This document shows, piece after piece, positions 7,471-15,235 of a stretch of DNA of 22,795 bases. Each line of letters opens with the position of its first letter. The stretch's first letter is position 1. Source of the DNA: Planctomycetota bacterium (GTDB lineage: Bacteria > Planctomycetota > Planctomycetia > Pirellulales > Pirellulaceae); contig JAPLNJ010000836.1 in the NCBI GenBank assembly GCA_026692885.1, positions 1 to 22,795 on the forward strand, read 5' to 3'. The notes below the pieces were generated by a model that did no database searches, was not told the origin of the DNA, and saw nothing but the letters and a program-made list of their open reading frames with translations. The position numbers and the translations under genes were made by a program.

Positions 7471-8841
7471 ATGGGATTGTTTGCTAAGAAAAAACCGCTC
7501 GTGGTAGAACCGCCCCTCGACCTGAAGGCGCGCGGAGGTTCGGATGCCGAGAATGCGCAGCGGGAAATCGCTTCGCGCCAGTTGGAAGCGATCGTGCCCA
7601 CCAAGGAGTTGCTGTACGACGCGTTGTCCAAGCGGGTCGAAAAGATCATGCTGGACTACACGCGGGATGCGGTGACGGGACGCTACATGATCGACGGCAT
7701 GTGGCACAATACCGATCCCCGTGACCGTGTTACCGGGGACGCCGTCCTGGTGGTCCTGAAGACCCTGTCGGGACTTAACACCGAGGAACGTCGCAACCGT
7801 CAAGACGGCAAATTCGCGGCCGAACACACGACCACCAAGGCCAAGTTCGTCGGCGATATTACCACCCAGGGCGTCAAGACCGGCGAGCGGGTGATCATCG
7901 ACTTGAAGCCCAAGAAACCCCGGACCCTGAAGACGCTGGAAGACCTGGGCCTACGCGAGCAGATGCAGGAGAAGATCCGCGAGCACATGAAGACCCATTC
8001 CGGTCTGGTGCTGATCTCGGCCCCGCCCGGAAATGGCTTCACCACGACCTGGAACATCGTGCTGAATTGCACGGACCGGCTGCTGCGGGATTTCTCGGGC
8101 GTCGAAGACAAGGATAAGCATGAGACGACCGCCGAAAACGTGAACATGACGACCTTCGATGGAGCGGCGGGTGAGACTCCGGACAGAGTCCTCCACAAAC
8201 TCATGCTTCGGCAGCCGGATGCGGTGGTCGTGCCCGACCTGTGCAATGCGGCCACTGTGAATGAACTTTGCGAGTTGGCGACCGACGCGAGTGAACCCAG
8301 GTTGATCGTTGCCGGCGTGCGGGCGAAGGACTGTTGCGAGGCCCTGCTGCGAGTGCTGCTGCTCAAGGCGGACCCGACGTTGCTTGCGCAAGCCATCGTC
8401 AGCGTCTTGAACGTGCGGCTGATTCGCAAGCTGAACGACACCTGCAAGCAGGCGTATCAGCCGCCGCCGCAATTGCTGGCCAAGTTGGGTATTCCGCCCG
8501 GACGCGTGAAAGCGTTGTATCGGGAATGGACGCCGCCGCCCCCACTGACGCCCGAAGAAGAAAAGCGGCAACGTAAAGAGATCCTCCCCCCGGGTGCATG
8601 TCCGCTGTGTCGGCTCGAAGGCGCGCACTGTAACGGCATCGGCTACCGGGAACGCACGGGCATTTTCGAGTTGCTCGAGATGAACGACCAGCTACGCGAG
8701 GCCCTGATCAAGCAGCCTAAATTGGAAGTCCTGCGCAGCGTCGCGCGCGCCACGGGCAACCGGAGCCTGCAAGATGAGGGCATCCTGCTGGTGGCCAAAG
8801 GCGTGACGTCGTTGAACGAACTACAGCGGGTTATGAAGTAA
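7471..8841 (+). CDS. Degenerate PilB/GspE-family ATPase (probable pseudo-ATPase)
   Basis: This 456-residue protein aligns by eye with the GspE/PilB secretion ATPase family. The clearest match is the C-terminal CNGIGYRERTGIFELLEM, preceded by a zinc-site region. Residues 1-150 form an N-terminal domain that I cannot assign. The catalytic motifs are damaged. The P-loop reads APPGNGFTTT (184-193), so Phe190 replaces the essential lysine. Walker B reads PDAVVVPDLCN (249-259) where VGEIRD-like sequence is expected. The His box is not recognisable. The zinc cysteines are rearranged (Cys325, Cys377, Cys380, Cys387). The frame is intact over 1.37 kb, so it is unlikely to be a decaying pseudogene. The position after pilT suggests a structural or regulatory partner of that motor. 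The start is ATG 7471, with only a weak ribosome-binding site (GGGGT). Confidence 0.8.
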   Translation: MGLFAKKKPLVVEPPLDLKARGGSDAENAQREIASRQLEAIVPTKELLYDALSKRVEKIMLDYTRDAVTGRYMIDGMWHNTDPRDRVTGDAVLVVLKTLSGLNTEERRNRQDGKFAAEHTTTKAKFVGDITTQGVKTGERVIIDLKPKKPRTLKTLEDLGLREQMQEKIREHMKTHSGLVLISAPPGNGFTTTWNIVLNCTDRLLRDFSGVEDKDKHETTAENVNMTTFDGAAGETPDRVLHKLMLRQPDAVVVPDLCNAATVNELCELATDASEPRLIVAGVRAKDCCEALLRVLLLKADPTLLAQAIVSVLNVRLIRKLNDTCKQAYQPPPQLLAKLGIPPGRVKALYREWTPPPPLTPEEEKRQRKEILPPGACPLCRLEGAHCNGIGYRERTGIFELLEMNDQLREALIKQPKLEVLRSVARATGNRSLQDEGILLVAKGVTSLNELQRVMK

Positions 8842-8871
8842 TTCCCAGGCATCCGTGACCACCGAAACCCT

Positions 8872-9621
8872 ATGTCGCACGCAGAGCTCTCCCCAGCGCG
8901 ATTCTCCCAGGCCGAGTCAGACGAGTTAGGCAGCTACCACGCGCTGAGCTGGCTGGCCGTCACGGCCCTGATGCTGGGCCTGGCGTCGTGCCTGGTGCTC
9001 CTGTCAGTTCAGCTCTGCATCATCCCCATCCTGGGGATTATTTTCGCCATCGCGGCACTCCGGACCCTGGCCGTCAACCAGCCACGTCTGATCGGCCACA
9101 AGGCGGCCCTGTGCGGACTGGTGCTGGCCGCCGTGTTCGGTGCCTGGGGCGTCACTCAGGAGATCGGGCGGCAGGTCGTCATCTCCGGCCAGGCGCGCCG
9201 GCATGCGCTGCACTGGCTGGAATTGGTGCAGACGGGGCGGATCCTGGAGGCCGATCAACTGCACCATGCCCAAGACTCCCGTCAGCCGCCGGAGACGCGG
9301 TTGAATGTGTTCTACAAGCAGGACAGCGCAGCGCGCAAGCGGATGGAGGAGTTCTTCCAGCTGCCAGTACTGAAAAAGGTCGCCGCGGTGGGCCCGCGCG
9401 GCACCCTTCGCTACGAGCGGGACGAGAGTCTGACCTCCGAGCAGATCGCACAAATGCCCGTGGAATACATCAGCCAGCGTTTCGTCTTGGATTACGAAGA
9501 GGACGGCCAGCCGCGGTCGCTGCCCTTCCTGGTCACCCTCACCCGCCGGTACATCCGCGCCACCGGCGAGGTCCGCTGGGACCTGCGCGACGTGGCCCTG
9601 CCGCGGCCCAATCAGTCCTGA
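8872..9621 (+). CDS. Membrane protein of unknown function, third gene of the pilT cluster
   Basis: I do not recognise a named family for this 249-residue protein. Residues 25-62 hold two closely spaced hydrophobic segments and 76-93 a third, an arrangement like DUF4190-type small membrane domains. Residues 100-249 are soluble and mixed in charge, and could form an exported or cytoplasmic domain with several beta strands (RFVLDYEEDGQPRSLPFLVT). It starts 30 bases after the PilB-like gene and is probably cotranscribed with it and pilT. No clear ribosome-binding site precedes the ATG. The operon then ends at a long perfect hairpin. A role linked to the two ATPases is inferred from position only. 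Confidence 0.75.
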   Translation: MSHAELSPARFSQAESDELGSYHALSWLAVTALMLGLASCLVLLSVQLCIIPILGIIFAIAALRTLAVNQPRLIGHKAALCGLVLAAVFGAWGVTQEIGRQVVISGQARRHALHWLELVQTGRILEADQLHHAQDSRQPPETRLNVFYKQDSAARKRMEEFFQLPVLKKVAAVGPRGTLRYERDESLTSEQIAQMPVEYISQRFVLDYEEDGQPRSLPFLVTLTRRYIRATGEVRWDLRDVALPRPNQS

Positions 9622-9674
9622 CGGGGAAAGCCGGACGGGTTCGCCGACCGATTGAGCCCTGGGTGGCCAATGCC

Positions 9675-9741
9675 CCGGGAGGGCGAGGCTCCTGCCGAGC
9701 CGGTCGCGGCCCACGGCTCGGCAGGAGCCTCGCCCTCCCGG
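9675..9741. repeat. Perfect 28-bp inverted repeat between convergent genes
   Basis: Arms 9675-9702 and 9714-9741 are exact reverse complements around an 11-base loop; the core is GGGAGGGCGAGGCTCCTGCC. It lies between the 3' ends of the plus-strand membrane protein gene and rsgA, and could act as a bidirectional terminator although no T-run follows. I recall this sequence as a recurrent planctomycete repeat; in translation it gives the GEAPAEP string. Confidence 0.85.
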
Positions 9742-9806
9742 CTTGACGTTCCATTGACTGCGCAGGACTCCGTCAGCGTCCCGGTCTGGCTGTCCCTCCC
9801 GGCAGC

Positions 9807-10952
9807 TCAGGTCTCCAACTGTTCATCCTCGCAGAGGTGGCAGTAGCTCTCGTATCGCCTGGCATCCACGCGCCCGTCGGCCACGGCATCTTTCACAGCA
9901 CAGTCGGCTTCATGCGTGTGCGTGCAGTCCGGAAAACGACACTGACTGACATACGGCCGGATGTCGCGATAGCACCCGGCCACTTCTGCGGAAATCAGAT
10001 CCCAGAGTTGAAACTGGCGAATGCCGGGCGTGTCGACGACATAGCCGCCTGCCGCGAGTGGAATCAGTTGCGCGACGCTGGTCGTGTGCCGGCCCTTCTC
10101 GTTCTCCTCGCTGACGGTCCGCACCCGCAGCTCTAAGCCGGGTTCGATGGCATTGAGCAGCGAAGACTTGCCCACCCCGCTCTGCCCCGCCACGACACTC
10201 TCGCGGCCCTGTACCCGGCGCCGCAACACGTCCGCGCCGAAACCCGTCGCCGCCGATAACAGTAGGACTTCATAGCCTAGCTGACCGTACACGCCGACTA
10301 ACGGTTGCATGTCCGCCAACGGAACCAGATCCGTTTTGTTAATACAGATAATGGGCTGGATTCCGGATTTCTCCGCCGCCGCCAGGAACCGATCGATCAG
10401 ATGCGGTTTCAGTTCCGGCTCGGCCACGCTGGCCACAATCAGCAATTGATCGACATTGGCCACCAGCACGTGCTGCCGGCCTTTACTGGTCCGGCTGAGG
10501 ACTCCGTGGCGAGGTTCGATCCGTTCGATGATCCCCTCGTGCTCGCCTTCCGGACGAAACAGCACACGATCGCCGACGGCCACCACGTGCCGCTGATCGG
10601 TGTGCAGGTTCTTCAGCACGCGCCGAGTGGCGCAACGATAGACGCGGCCATCGTCCGTGCGGACCGTGCTGTTCAGGCCATGCACGCTCAGCGCGCGTCC
10701 GAGCCGGCACAGAGATTCATCGACCGCCAGATGCACGGAGAAGCCTGTGTTGTCGTCGGCAGCCGCGTCCGTGGCCATGACCGTCCGTTTACGCGTAACC
10801 TCGCCCTTGCCACTAACCCGTTCAGACGCTACCGTTTCATCCTGGTCGAAGCCGTGCTGACGGAATTCGCGAGTAAGGTTACCATGGCGCGCGGTCTTCT
10901 CGTGGCCCTTACGGAATTCGGCACGGATTTTCTTCTTCGAGTTCTTCGCCAT
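9807..10952 (-). CDS. rsgA: Ribosome small-subunit biogenesis GTPase RsgA
   Basis: This 381-residue circularly permuted GTPase helps late maturation of the 30S subunit. The motif order is diagnostic: G4 NKTDL (205-209), then G1 GQSGVGKS (256-263), then G3 DTPG (307-310). The zinc site C-x4-C-x-H-x5-C follows (Cys338, Cys343, His345, Cys351). An OB-fold region lies before the GTPase at about residues 85-155. About 60 N-terminal residues are an extra basic, low-complexity extension (MAKNSKKKIRAEFRKGHEK) compared with the usual length of about 300. I chose ATG 10952, where GGAAA lies close upstream; a second ATG at 10982 would overlap the divergent promoter region. It is divergent from the small membrane protein gene at 11027. 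Confidence 0.95.
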   Translation of the reverse strand: MAKNSKKKIRAEFRKGHEKTARHGNLTREFRQHGFDQDETVASERVSGKGEVTRKRTVMATDAAADDNTGFSVHLAVDESLCRLGRALSVHGLNSTVRTDDGRVYRCATRRVLKNLHTDQRHVVAVGDRVLFRPEGEHEGIIERIEPRHGVLSRTSKGRQHVLVANVDQLLIVASVAEPELKPHLIDRFLAAAEKSGIQPIICINKTDLVPLADMQPLVGVYGQLGYEVLLLSAATGFGADVLRRRVQGRESVVAGQSGVGKSSLLNAIEPGLELRVRTVSEENEKGRHTTSVAQLIPLAAGGYVVDTPGIRQFQLWDLISAEVAGCYRDIRPYVSQCRFPDCTHTHEADCAVKDAVADGRVDARRYESYCHLCEDEQLET

Positions 10953-11026
10953 GGTTTCCAGCCAGTAAGATACGGGGAACACACTGCGCTGGTCAATGGT
11001 CCGAACGGCTACCCCACGGAAACGCG

Positions 11027-11245
11027 ATGATGTCTCTGGAAAGATGGTTCATGATGACCGTGGCTATGGGACTGGGCCTGTTGGCTGTGGTCGCGGCGAT
11101 TCACAATCACGAGATCTATTACCGGTTGCCGAAGGCTCGCTTGATCGAAGATCTGGGCGGCCGGAACGCTGTGCGGATCGCCTATGTGATCCTAGGCCTG
11201 ACCTTCATCGGCCTAGGAGTCGCGATCGCCTGGGGCCGCCGGTGA
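11027..11245 (+). CDS. Small two-helix membrane protein
   Basis: This 72-residue protein has two hydrophobic segments (about residues 8-25 and 50-68) joined by a charged loop containing LPKARLIEDLGGRNAVRIAY. The layout resembles the Imm17-type small membrane family, but the match is weak and I do not assign it. GGA lies about 7 bases before the double ATG; the second ATG at 11030 is equally possible. It is divergent from rsgA with a 74-base gap. No toxin gene is nearby. Confidence 0.6.
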   Translation: MMSLERWFMMTVAMGLGLLAVVAAIHNHEIYYRLPKARLIEDLGGRNAVRIAYVILGLTFIGLGVAIAWGRR

Positions 11246-11294
11246 ACCAGCGCAGCCTTGATCGTAATCTTGCGAAATGCGAGAAGCAGGGCGG

Positions 11295-11321
11295 CTGGGG
11301 CAGAACGCAGCGCTGCCCCAG
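11295..11321. terminator. Candidate bidirectional hairpin between convergent genes
   Basis: A 9-bp perfect stem, CTGGGGCAG (11295-11303) with CTGCCCCAG (11313-11321), lies between the ends of the plus-strand gene (11245) and the minus-strand gene (11365). No T-run follows on either strand, so intrinsic termination is uncertain. A repeat fragment, CCTTGATCGTAATCTTGCG, precedes it at 11256-11274. Confidence 0.4.
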
Positions 11322-11364
11322 AAGCCCAATCACAGTCTCTGCGTTCACATCCCCCGCAGCCGCT

Positions 11365-11715
11365 TCAACGCCTCTCCCCGCCGCTGTTCCCTGGCGATCG
11401 TTCCGGTGGCAGGTCCTGCAGCTCGTCGATCAGCAGGAAATCGTCGTCATCCCAGAACGCGTCGAACATATTTTCGAGCCGGTGGGTTGCACGGCGAAAA
11501 ATGCGTGTCTTGAGTTGGCGAGGTCCGTCCCGCAGACAAGCGGTTGTAACTCCCCGCATGTCTTCGATGATCCGGGCCGCAGTCTGGCAGGCCGCATAGA
11601 CGATGGCAGCGTCCAGGAGCGAGGCTTCGATCAGTTCAGTTTGCCGATGACGATTCCACGTTTCGGCCAGTAGGTCGACCTGGACCTGCAGCGGCACTTG
11701 TTCCAGGAACGGCAC
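11365..11715 (-). CDS. Unrecognised small protein, last gene of the permease operon
   Basis: The annotated start is GTG 11715 (116 residues). The frame stays open and coding-like back to the TAG stop of the permease gene at 11800-11802, adding LSDSELFRNLEEDPDYPAGY upstream. The true start may therefore be a CTG at 11784, which would give 139 residues. The visible core is VDLLAETWNRHRQTELIEAS followed by DAAIVYAACQTAARIIEDM, then an acidic C-terminal part (DAFWDDDDFLLIDELQDLPP). It looks like a soluble, helical protein. I do not recognise the family with confidence. It shares the reading frame of the preceding permease gene and is very likely cotranscribed with it. No ATG exists in the upstream extension. 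Confidence 0.65.
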   Translation of the reverse strand: MPFLEQVPLQVQVDLLAETWNRHRQTELIEASLLDAAIVYAACQTAARIIEDMRGVTTACLRDGPRQLKTRIFRRATHRLENMFDAFWDDDDFLLIDELQDLPPERSPGNSGGERR

Positions 11716-11799
11716 TTCGGACAGGTAGCCTGCAGGATAGTCCGGGTCTTCTTCGAGATTGCGGAACAGCTCGCTGTCGGACAGTGTTTCTTGCCTGGC

Positions 11800-13179
11800 C
11801 TACTCGTGCCGCAAGGCCTCGATCGGATCCATGTAGGCGGCGCGGATGGCAGGGTAGATCCCAAACACGATTCCCACCGCCACCGAGATGCCAAAGGCGA
11901 CCGGAACTGATTCGTGGACAATGATCGGCGTGACCGTACGCACAACTTCCGGCAGATTGGCCATGAGGTCCGGACGATACGTCGTTATCAGGTTGCGAGC
12001 GGCGGCCATCAGCGGTGGACAGCAATAGCCGCCGATGACGCCACTCAACCCGCCGACCACCGACAGCGAAATCGTCTCCACCAGAAACTGTAGAACGATA
12101 TCGGCCCGCGCTGCGCCCAAGGCGCGCCGAACACCGATCTCGCGGGTCCGCTCGGTGACCGTCGCCAGCATGATGTTCATGATGCCGATGCCGCCGACCA
12201 GCAGCGAGATCGCGGCGATCAGGCCCATGAACAGCATGAACATCAAACGCGTGACCCGCGCTTGTTCCAGGAGTTCTTCCGGGACGACCACCGCCACATC
12301 CTGCCGTGTTTTTTGGGGTTCCGCCGTAGGCGTCGGCTGCTCGGTCTTACTCCCCTTTTCCGGCGGCAAGCCCAAGGTCAGACGCGCTAAGTCGGCCATG
12401 GGACGTACGTACTTGATCGCGTCCACACGCAACGTGATCTGGTTCAGTTGCACCACCTCCACGTTGAAGGTGCTGCCGCGACGCGTGACCACGAAATCAC
12501 CGATCCGTTGCCGCATCGTCGTGATCGGGATGTAGACGTCTTCAGAGAAATCCTGTGCCGACAGCGAGCCGCCGATTGCCGCGGTGGGATTGCGCGGTTT
12601 CAGCAGACCGACAATCTCGAAGAAGTCCTGGCTTTCGGAGAGATAAATGCGGCTGCCGATCGGGTCTTCATAAGGAAATAGCTTCTCGGCCAGACGAGCG
12701 GCCAGCACGCAGAAGTTGTGAGCCTGCTCGACGTCCACATCGGTGAGGAACCGTCCCCGGTCAATCTCCAGTCGCGTGACTTCGGCATATTCCGGCGTGC
12801 AGCCGACGAGCCGCGAGTCGACCGGATCGCGATCGCCGTGGCTGATCTGGCGGCGGATTTCGCGAATCGGCAACGCGCCCTTCAGGTGCGGCAAAGTCTT
12901 CACCAACCGGTCGAACTCGTGGCGTTTCAGTCCGTAGGGCACGGGACCGTTGAAACCTGCGGTTGCCTCGGCCGGCGGTTTGACGCTGCGAACAATGATG
13001 TTGTCGGCGCCCAAGCCTTCGATCTGACGTTGGGCTTCTTGGCTGATGCCCTCGCCGACCGCTACCAGCCAGATGACGCTGGCCACGCCGATGAAGATCC
13101 CCAGCACCGTCAGCAGCGATCGCAACGGATGCAGTAGCAAACTCTTGAGGCCGAGGAGCCAGGTACGAATCCAGAACAT
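11800..13179 (-). CDS. MacB/FtsX-type ABC transporter permease
   Basis: This 459-residue permease has the MacB topology. TM1 (about 21-45) contains the LLTVLGIFIGVASVIWLV signature. A large periplasmic domain (about 46-310) follows, then three TM segments near 312-340, 365-390 and 425-445. The cytoplasmic signature VTERTREIGVRRALGAAR (about 341-358) and the closing DPIEALRHE are typical. Such permeases use a separate MacB-like ATPase and usually an HlyD-type adaptor for efflux or lipoprotein transport. Neither is in this window, so partners must lie elsewhere. The ATG at 13179 starts 4 bases after the stop of the upstream TIM-barrel gene, which suggests translational coupling; a recognisable ribosome-binding site is weak. 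Confidence 0.9.
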   Translation of the reverse strand: MFWIRTWLLGLKSLLLHPLRSLLTVLGIFIGVASVIWLVAVGEGISQEAQRQIEGLGADNIIVRSVKPPAEATAGFNGPVPYGLKRHEFDRLVKTLPHLKGALPIREIRRQISHGDRDPVDSRLVGCTPEYAEVTRLEIDRGRFLTDVDVEQAHNFCVLAARLAEKLFPYEDPIGSRIYLSESQDFFEIVGLLKPRNPTAAIGGSLSAQDFSEDVYIPITTMRQRIGDFVVTRRGSTFNVEVVQLNQITLRVDAIKYVRPMADLARLTLGLPPEKGSKTEQPTPTAEPQKTRQDVAVVVPEELLEQARVTRLMFMLFMGLIAAISLLVGGIGIMNIMLATVTERTREIGVRRALGAARADIVLQFLVETISLSVVGGLSGVIGGYCCPPLMAAARNLITTYRPDLMANLPEVVRTVTPIIVHESVPVAFGISVAVGIVFGIYPAIRAAYMDPIEALRHE

Positions 13180-13183
13180 AAGC

Positions 13184-14059
13184 TCAGTCCGCTTCTTGAC
13201 GCAGACGCTGACTCAGCTTCTGCCAGGCCTCGAGGGACCGTTTCAGATTCTCCTGAGGATCGCCGGGGAGGGCGTAGCATTGCAGGCCGATGACGCCGTT
13301 GAATCCCTGTTTCTTGAGGAGCTTGAGCACACGGAGTTGGTCGAAAGTTCCCCGGTCGAGCGTCTGGATCAGCGTGTTCCAGCTCTTTCCGTCCTGGTCC
13401 GCGCCGCAAATACTGACCCGCCACAGGTAAGGCCGGGCCTCGACGAGGGTTCGCTCCAGGTCCGCCTCCGGCTCCACCATCAAGAAGTGACAAAGATTGA
13501 ACATCACGCCGACGTTGTCCCGTTCCGACTTCTTCGCGATGCGCAGCGCATCGCTTGACCTCGCGATGTAGAAGCCGGCATGCGGATAAAGGACCACGCG
13601 CAGACCGGACTGGGCGGCCAGGCCGGCGATTTCCCGGACCACCTGCACGGCCTGCTCGTCGCCGTTCTTGGCGTTACCTTGGATATTGAGTTCAATGACC
13701 GTGTCACGGCCTTTCAGGTCCCGGATGGCTTCGACAACGTTGGGATCGTACCAAGGCCCCTGGTCGCTGACCTTTGAGCCGACGTACAGGCCAAACAGTT
13801 TGAGGCCGGCTTCGTCGTAGGCTTTGAGTCGTTGGGGGATGTTGCTTGGCCCGGCCGAGCCGATTCCGTCGTAGCCGAGTTCCTTGAGCACCGCGGCCTG
13901 TTTCTCCGGCGGCCCGATACGGGCACCGTTCTCGAAGGCAAAAAACGGCCAAGACGCTGCGCAGAAGTTGCCCAGTGTCAGAAAGAGCACCACGCCCACG
14001 GCGAGCCCGCTTCGCCCCAGCGCCACGCCGATTCTCTCTAGCAGTGCTCTTGTGTTCAT
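13184..14059 (-). CDS. Secreted sugar isomerase/epimerase-like TIM-barrel protein
   Basis: This 291-residue protein has an N-terminal hydrophobic signal (about residues 18-36, GLAVGVVLFLTLGNFCAAS). An AP-endonuclease-2/xylose-isomerase-like TIM barrel follows. Candidate metal or substrate residues are Glu123 in VIELNIQG, His160 in LYPHAG and His191 in FNLCHFL, with LQCYALPGDP near the end. The family includes sugar isomerases and epimerases; the exact substrate cannot be read. Export is unusual for classical isomerases but frequent among planctomycete members. GAGG lies about 6 bases before the ATG. It is the first gene of a minus-strand operon with the permease and the small unknown protein, and a good promoter precedes it. 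Confidence 0.85.
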   Translation of the reverse strand: MNTRALLERIGVALGRSGLAVGVVLFLTLGNFCAASWPFFAFENGARIGPPEKQAAVLKELGYDGIGSAGPSNIPQRLKAYDEAGLKLFGLYVGSKVSDQGPWYDPNVVEAIRDLKGRDTVIELNIQGNAKNGDEQAVQVVREIAGLAAQSGLRVVLYPHAGFYIARSSDALRIAKKSERDNVGVMFNLCHFLMVEPEADLERTLVEARPYLWRVSICGADQDGKSWNTLIQTLDRGTFDQLRVLKLLKKQGFNGVIGLQCYALPGDPQENLKRSLEAWQKLSQRLRQEAD

Positions 14060-14089
14060 TATCGCCTCAATGTCAATTTTCCGGCCGCC

Positions 14090-14117
14090 ATTATCGCGCG
14101 CTGGATAGCGGTGTCAA
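14090..14117 (-). promoter_or_regulatory. Sigma-70-type promoter for the TIM-barrel/permease operon
   Basis: On the minus strand, a perfect TTGACA (plus positions 14112-14117) is separated by 16 bases from GATAAT (14090-14095), a 5 of 6 match to the -10 consensus. The -10 box lies about 30 bases before the start codon at 14059. This is the best-matched promoter in the window. Confidence 0.6.
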
Positions 14118-14180
14118 TCAGCAACTGGTAAAAAAGTCTTGTGCTCGTTTCGGGATTCAGAAGCAACCCTTGGCTCGTTT

Positions 14181-15179
14181 ATGGAAACCATCTCCAACAC
14201 GGCCCGGAAGCTCGCGCGGCAATTGTTTCGCGACGTCTCGGCGCAGCAAGCGTTCCTCGACGCACTGGCGACGCCGCAGCCGTATCGTCCGGCCTTGATT
14301 TGGCTTCAGCCGCGGCCACCCGAGTCGCCGTTTGCTGTCGAACCGCCCTACGACTGGCAACCGTCGTTCGTCGATCGCGTGTCCGTCGCGCAGCGTCCGG
14401 GCCAAGACCCGCGGCACGACGCAGGGCATTACTATGTGCTAGACATTTCGTCCGTGTTCACCGCCGCGGTCCTGCTCGCGGCAAAACCCCACCCGGCGGC
14501 TGTTCGCGCGCAGCTGGACGGCGAGCTTGTTTCCCGACAGCCGTTGGTCATCGATCTCTGTGCCTCGCCGGGTGGGAAGAGCGTCTTTGCCTGGAGAGCA
14601 TTTCGGCCCGACCTGCTGCTGTGCAACGAGGTCATCAAGAAACGCACGGCCGCGCTGGTTTCCAACCTGCAGCGTTGCCGCATCGCACCGGCGGTCGTGG
14701 TGACGATCGACAGTTCACGATTGGCGGAGGCTTGCCCTCGTTCGGCCAGCCTGGTGATCGTCGACGCGCCGTGTTCCGGACAGTCGCTGATCGTCAAGGG
14801 CAAGCGTTCGCCCGGCTGCTTCCACCCGGCGACCATCAACCTGAACGCTAATCGTCAGCGGCGAATCCTGGCGAATGCCGCGAAGCTGGTGGCGCCGGGT
14901 GGCCACCTGGCATACCTCACCTGCACGTATTCACTTAAGGAGAATGAAGGAAACGTCGAGTGGTTGGTGAAGCAGCAGCCGCAGTTCACGCCGGAAATGG
15001 TACCGACCCTGCACCCCTTCCAATCGCACCTGACCGAGTTGTCTTGCTACCGCCTCTGGCCGCAGGCTGCCATCGGTGCCGGCGGTTTTGCCGCGCTGCT
15101 TCGCAACTGCGAAGAAGGGACGCCCCAGCCGTGCGACGTCTTCGCGTTGCGGCGGGGCTGGACGAGTCCTGACCGTTGA
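14181..15179 (+). CDS. RsmB/NOP2-type RNA (cytosine-5) methyltransferase
   Basis: This 332-residue SAM-dependent methyltransferase matches the NOL1/NOP2/Sun family. The SAM-binding motif DLCASPGGKS covers 125-134, with the acidic Glu150 in CNEVIKKR. Motif IV DAPCSG (195-200) and motif VI LTCTYS (246-251) provide the two family cysteines, Cys198 and Cys248; motif VI Cys is the usual nucleophile. The N-terminal NusB-like domain of RsmB is absent. The target is probably a specific rRNA or tRNA cytosine, which cannot be read from sequence. The frame runs upstream to a TTG at 14139, but ATG 14181 gives a more typical N-terminus. No clear ribosome-binding site is visible. It is convergent with tadC, leaving 56 bases between stops. 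Confidence 0.88.
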   Translation: METISNTARKLARQLFRDVSAQQAFLDALATPQPYRPALIWLQPRPPESPFAVEPPYDWQPSFVDRVSVAQRPGQDPRHDAGHYYVLDISSVFTAAVLLAAKPHPAAVRAQLDGELVSRQPLVIDLCASPGGKSVFAWRAFRPDLLLCNEVIKKRTAALVSNLQRCRIAPAVVVTIDSSRLAEACPRSASLVIVDAPCSGQSLIVKGKRSPGCFHPATINLNANRQRRILANAAKLVAPGGHLAYLTCTYSLKENEGNVEWLVKQQPQFTPEMVPTLHPFQSHLTELSCYRLWPQAAIGAGGFAALLRNCEEGTPQPCDVFALRRGWTSPDR

Positions 15180-15235
15180 GCCCGACTCGCAAGCGAGCAG
15201 ATCCGACGGCACCGAGTCCGTCATCTGAGCGGAAG

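Noticed and set aside
7471..8841. Treating the PilB-like gene as a pseudogene
   Set aside because: The frame is uninterrupted over 456 codons and the C-terminal family signature is kept, so a functional pseudo-ATPase is more likely than decay.
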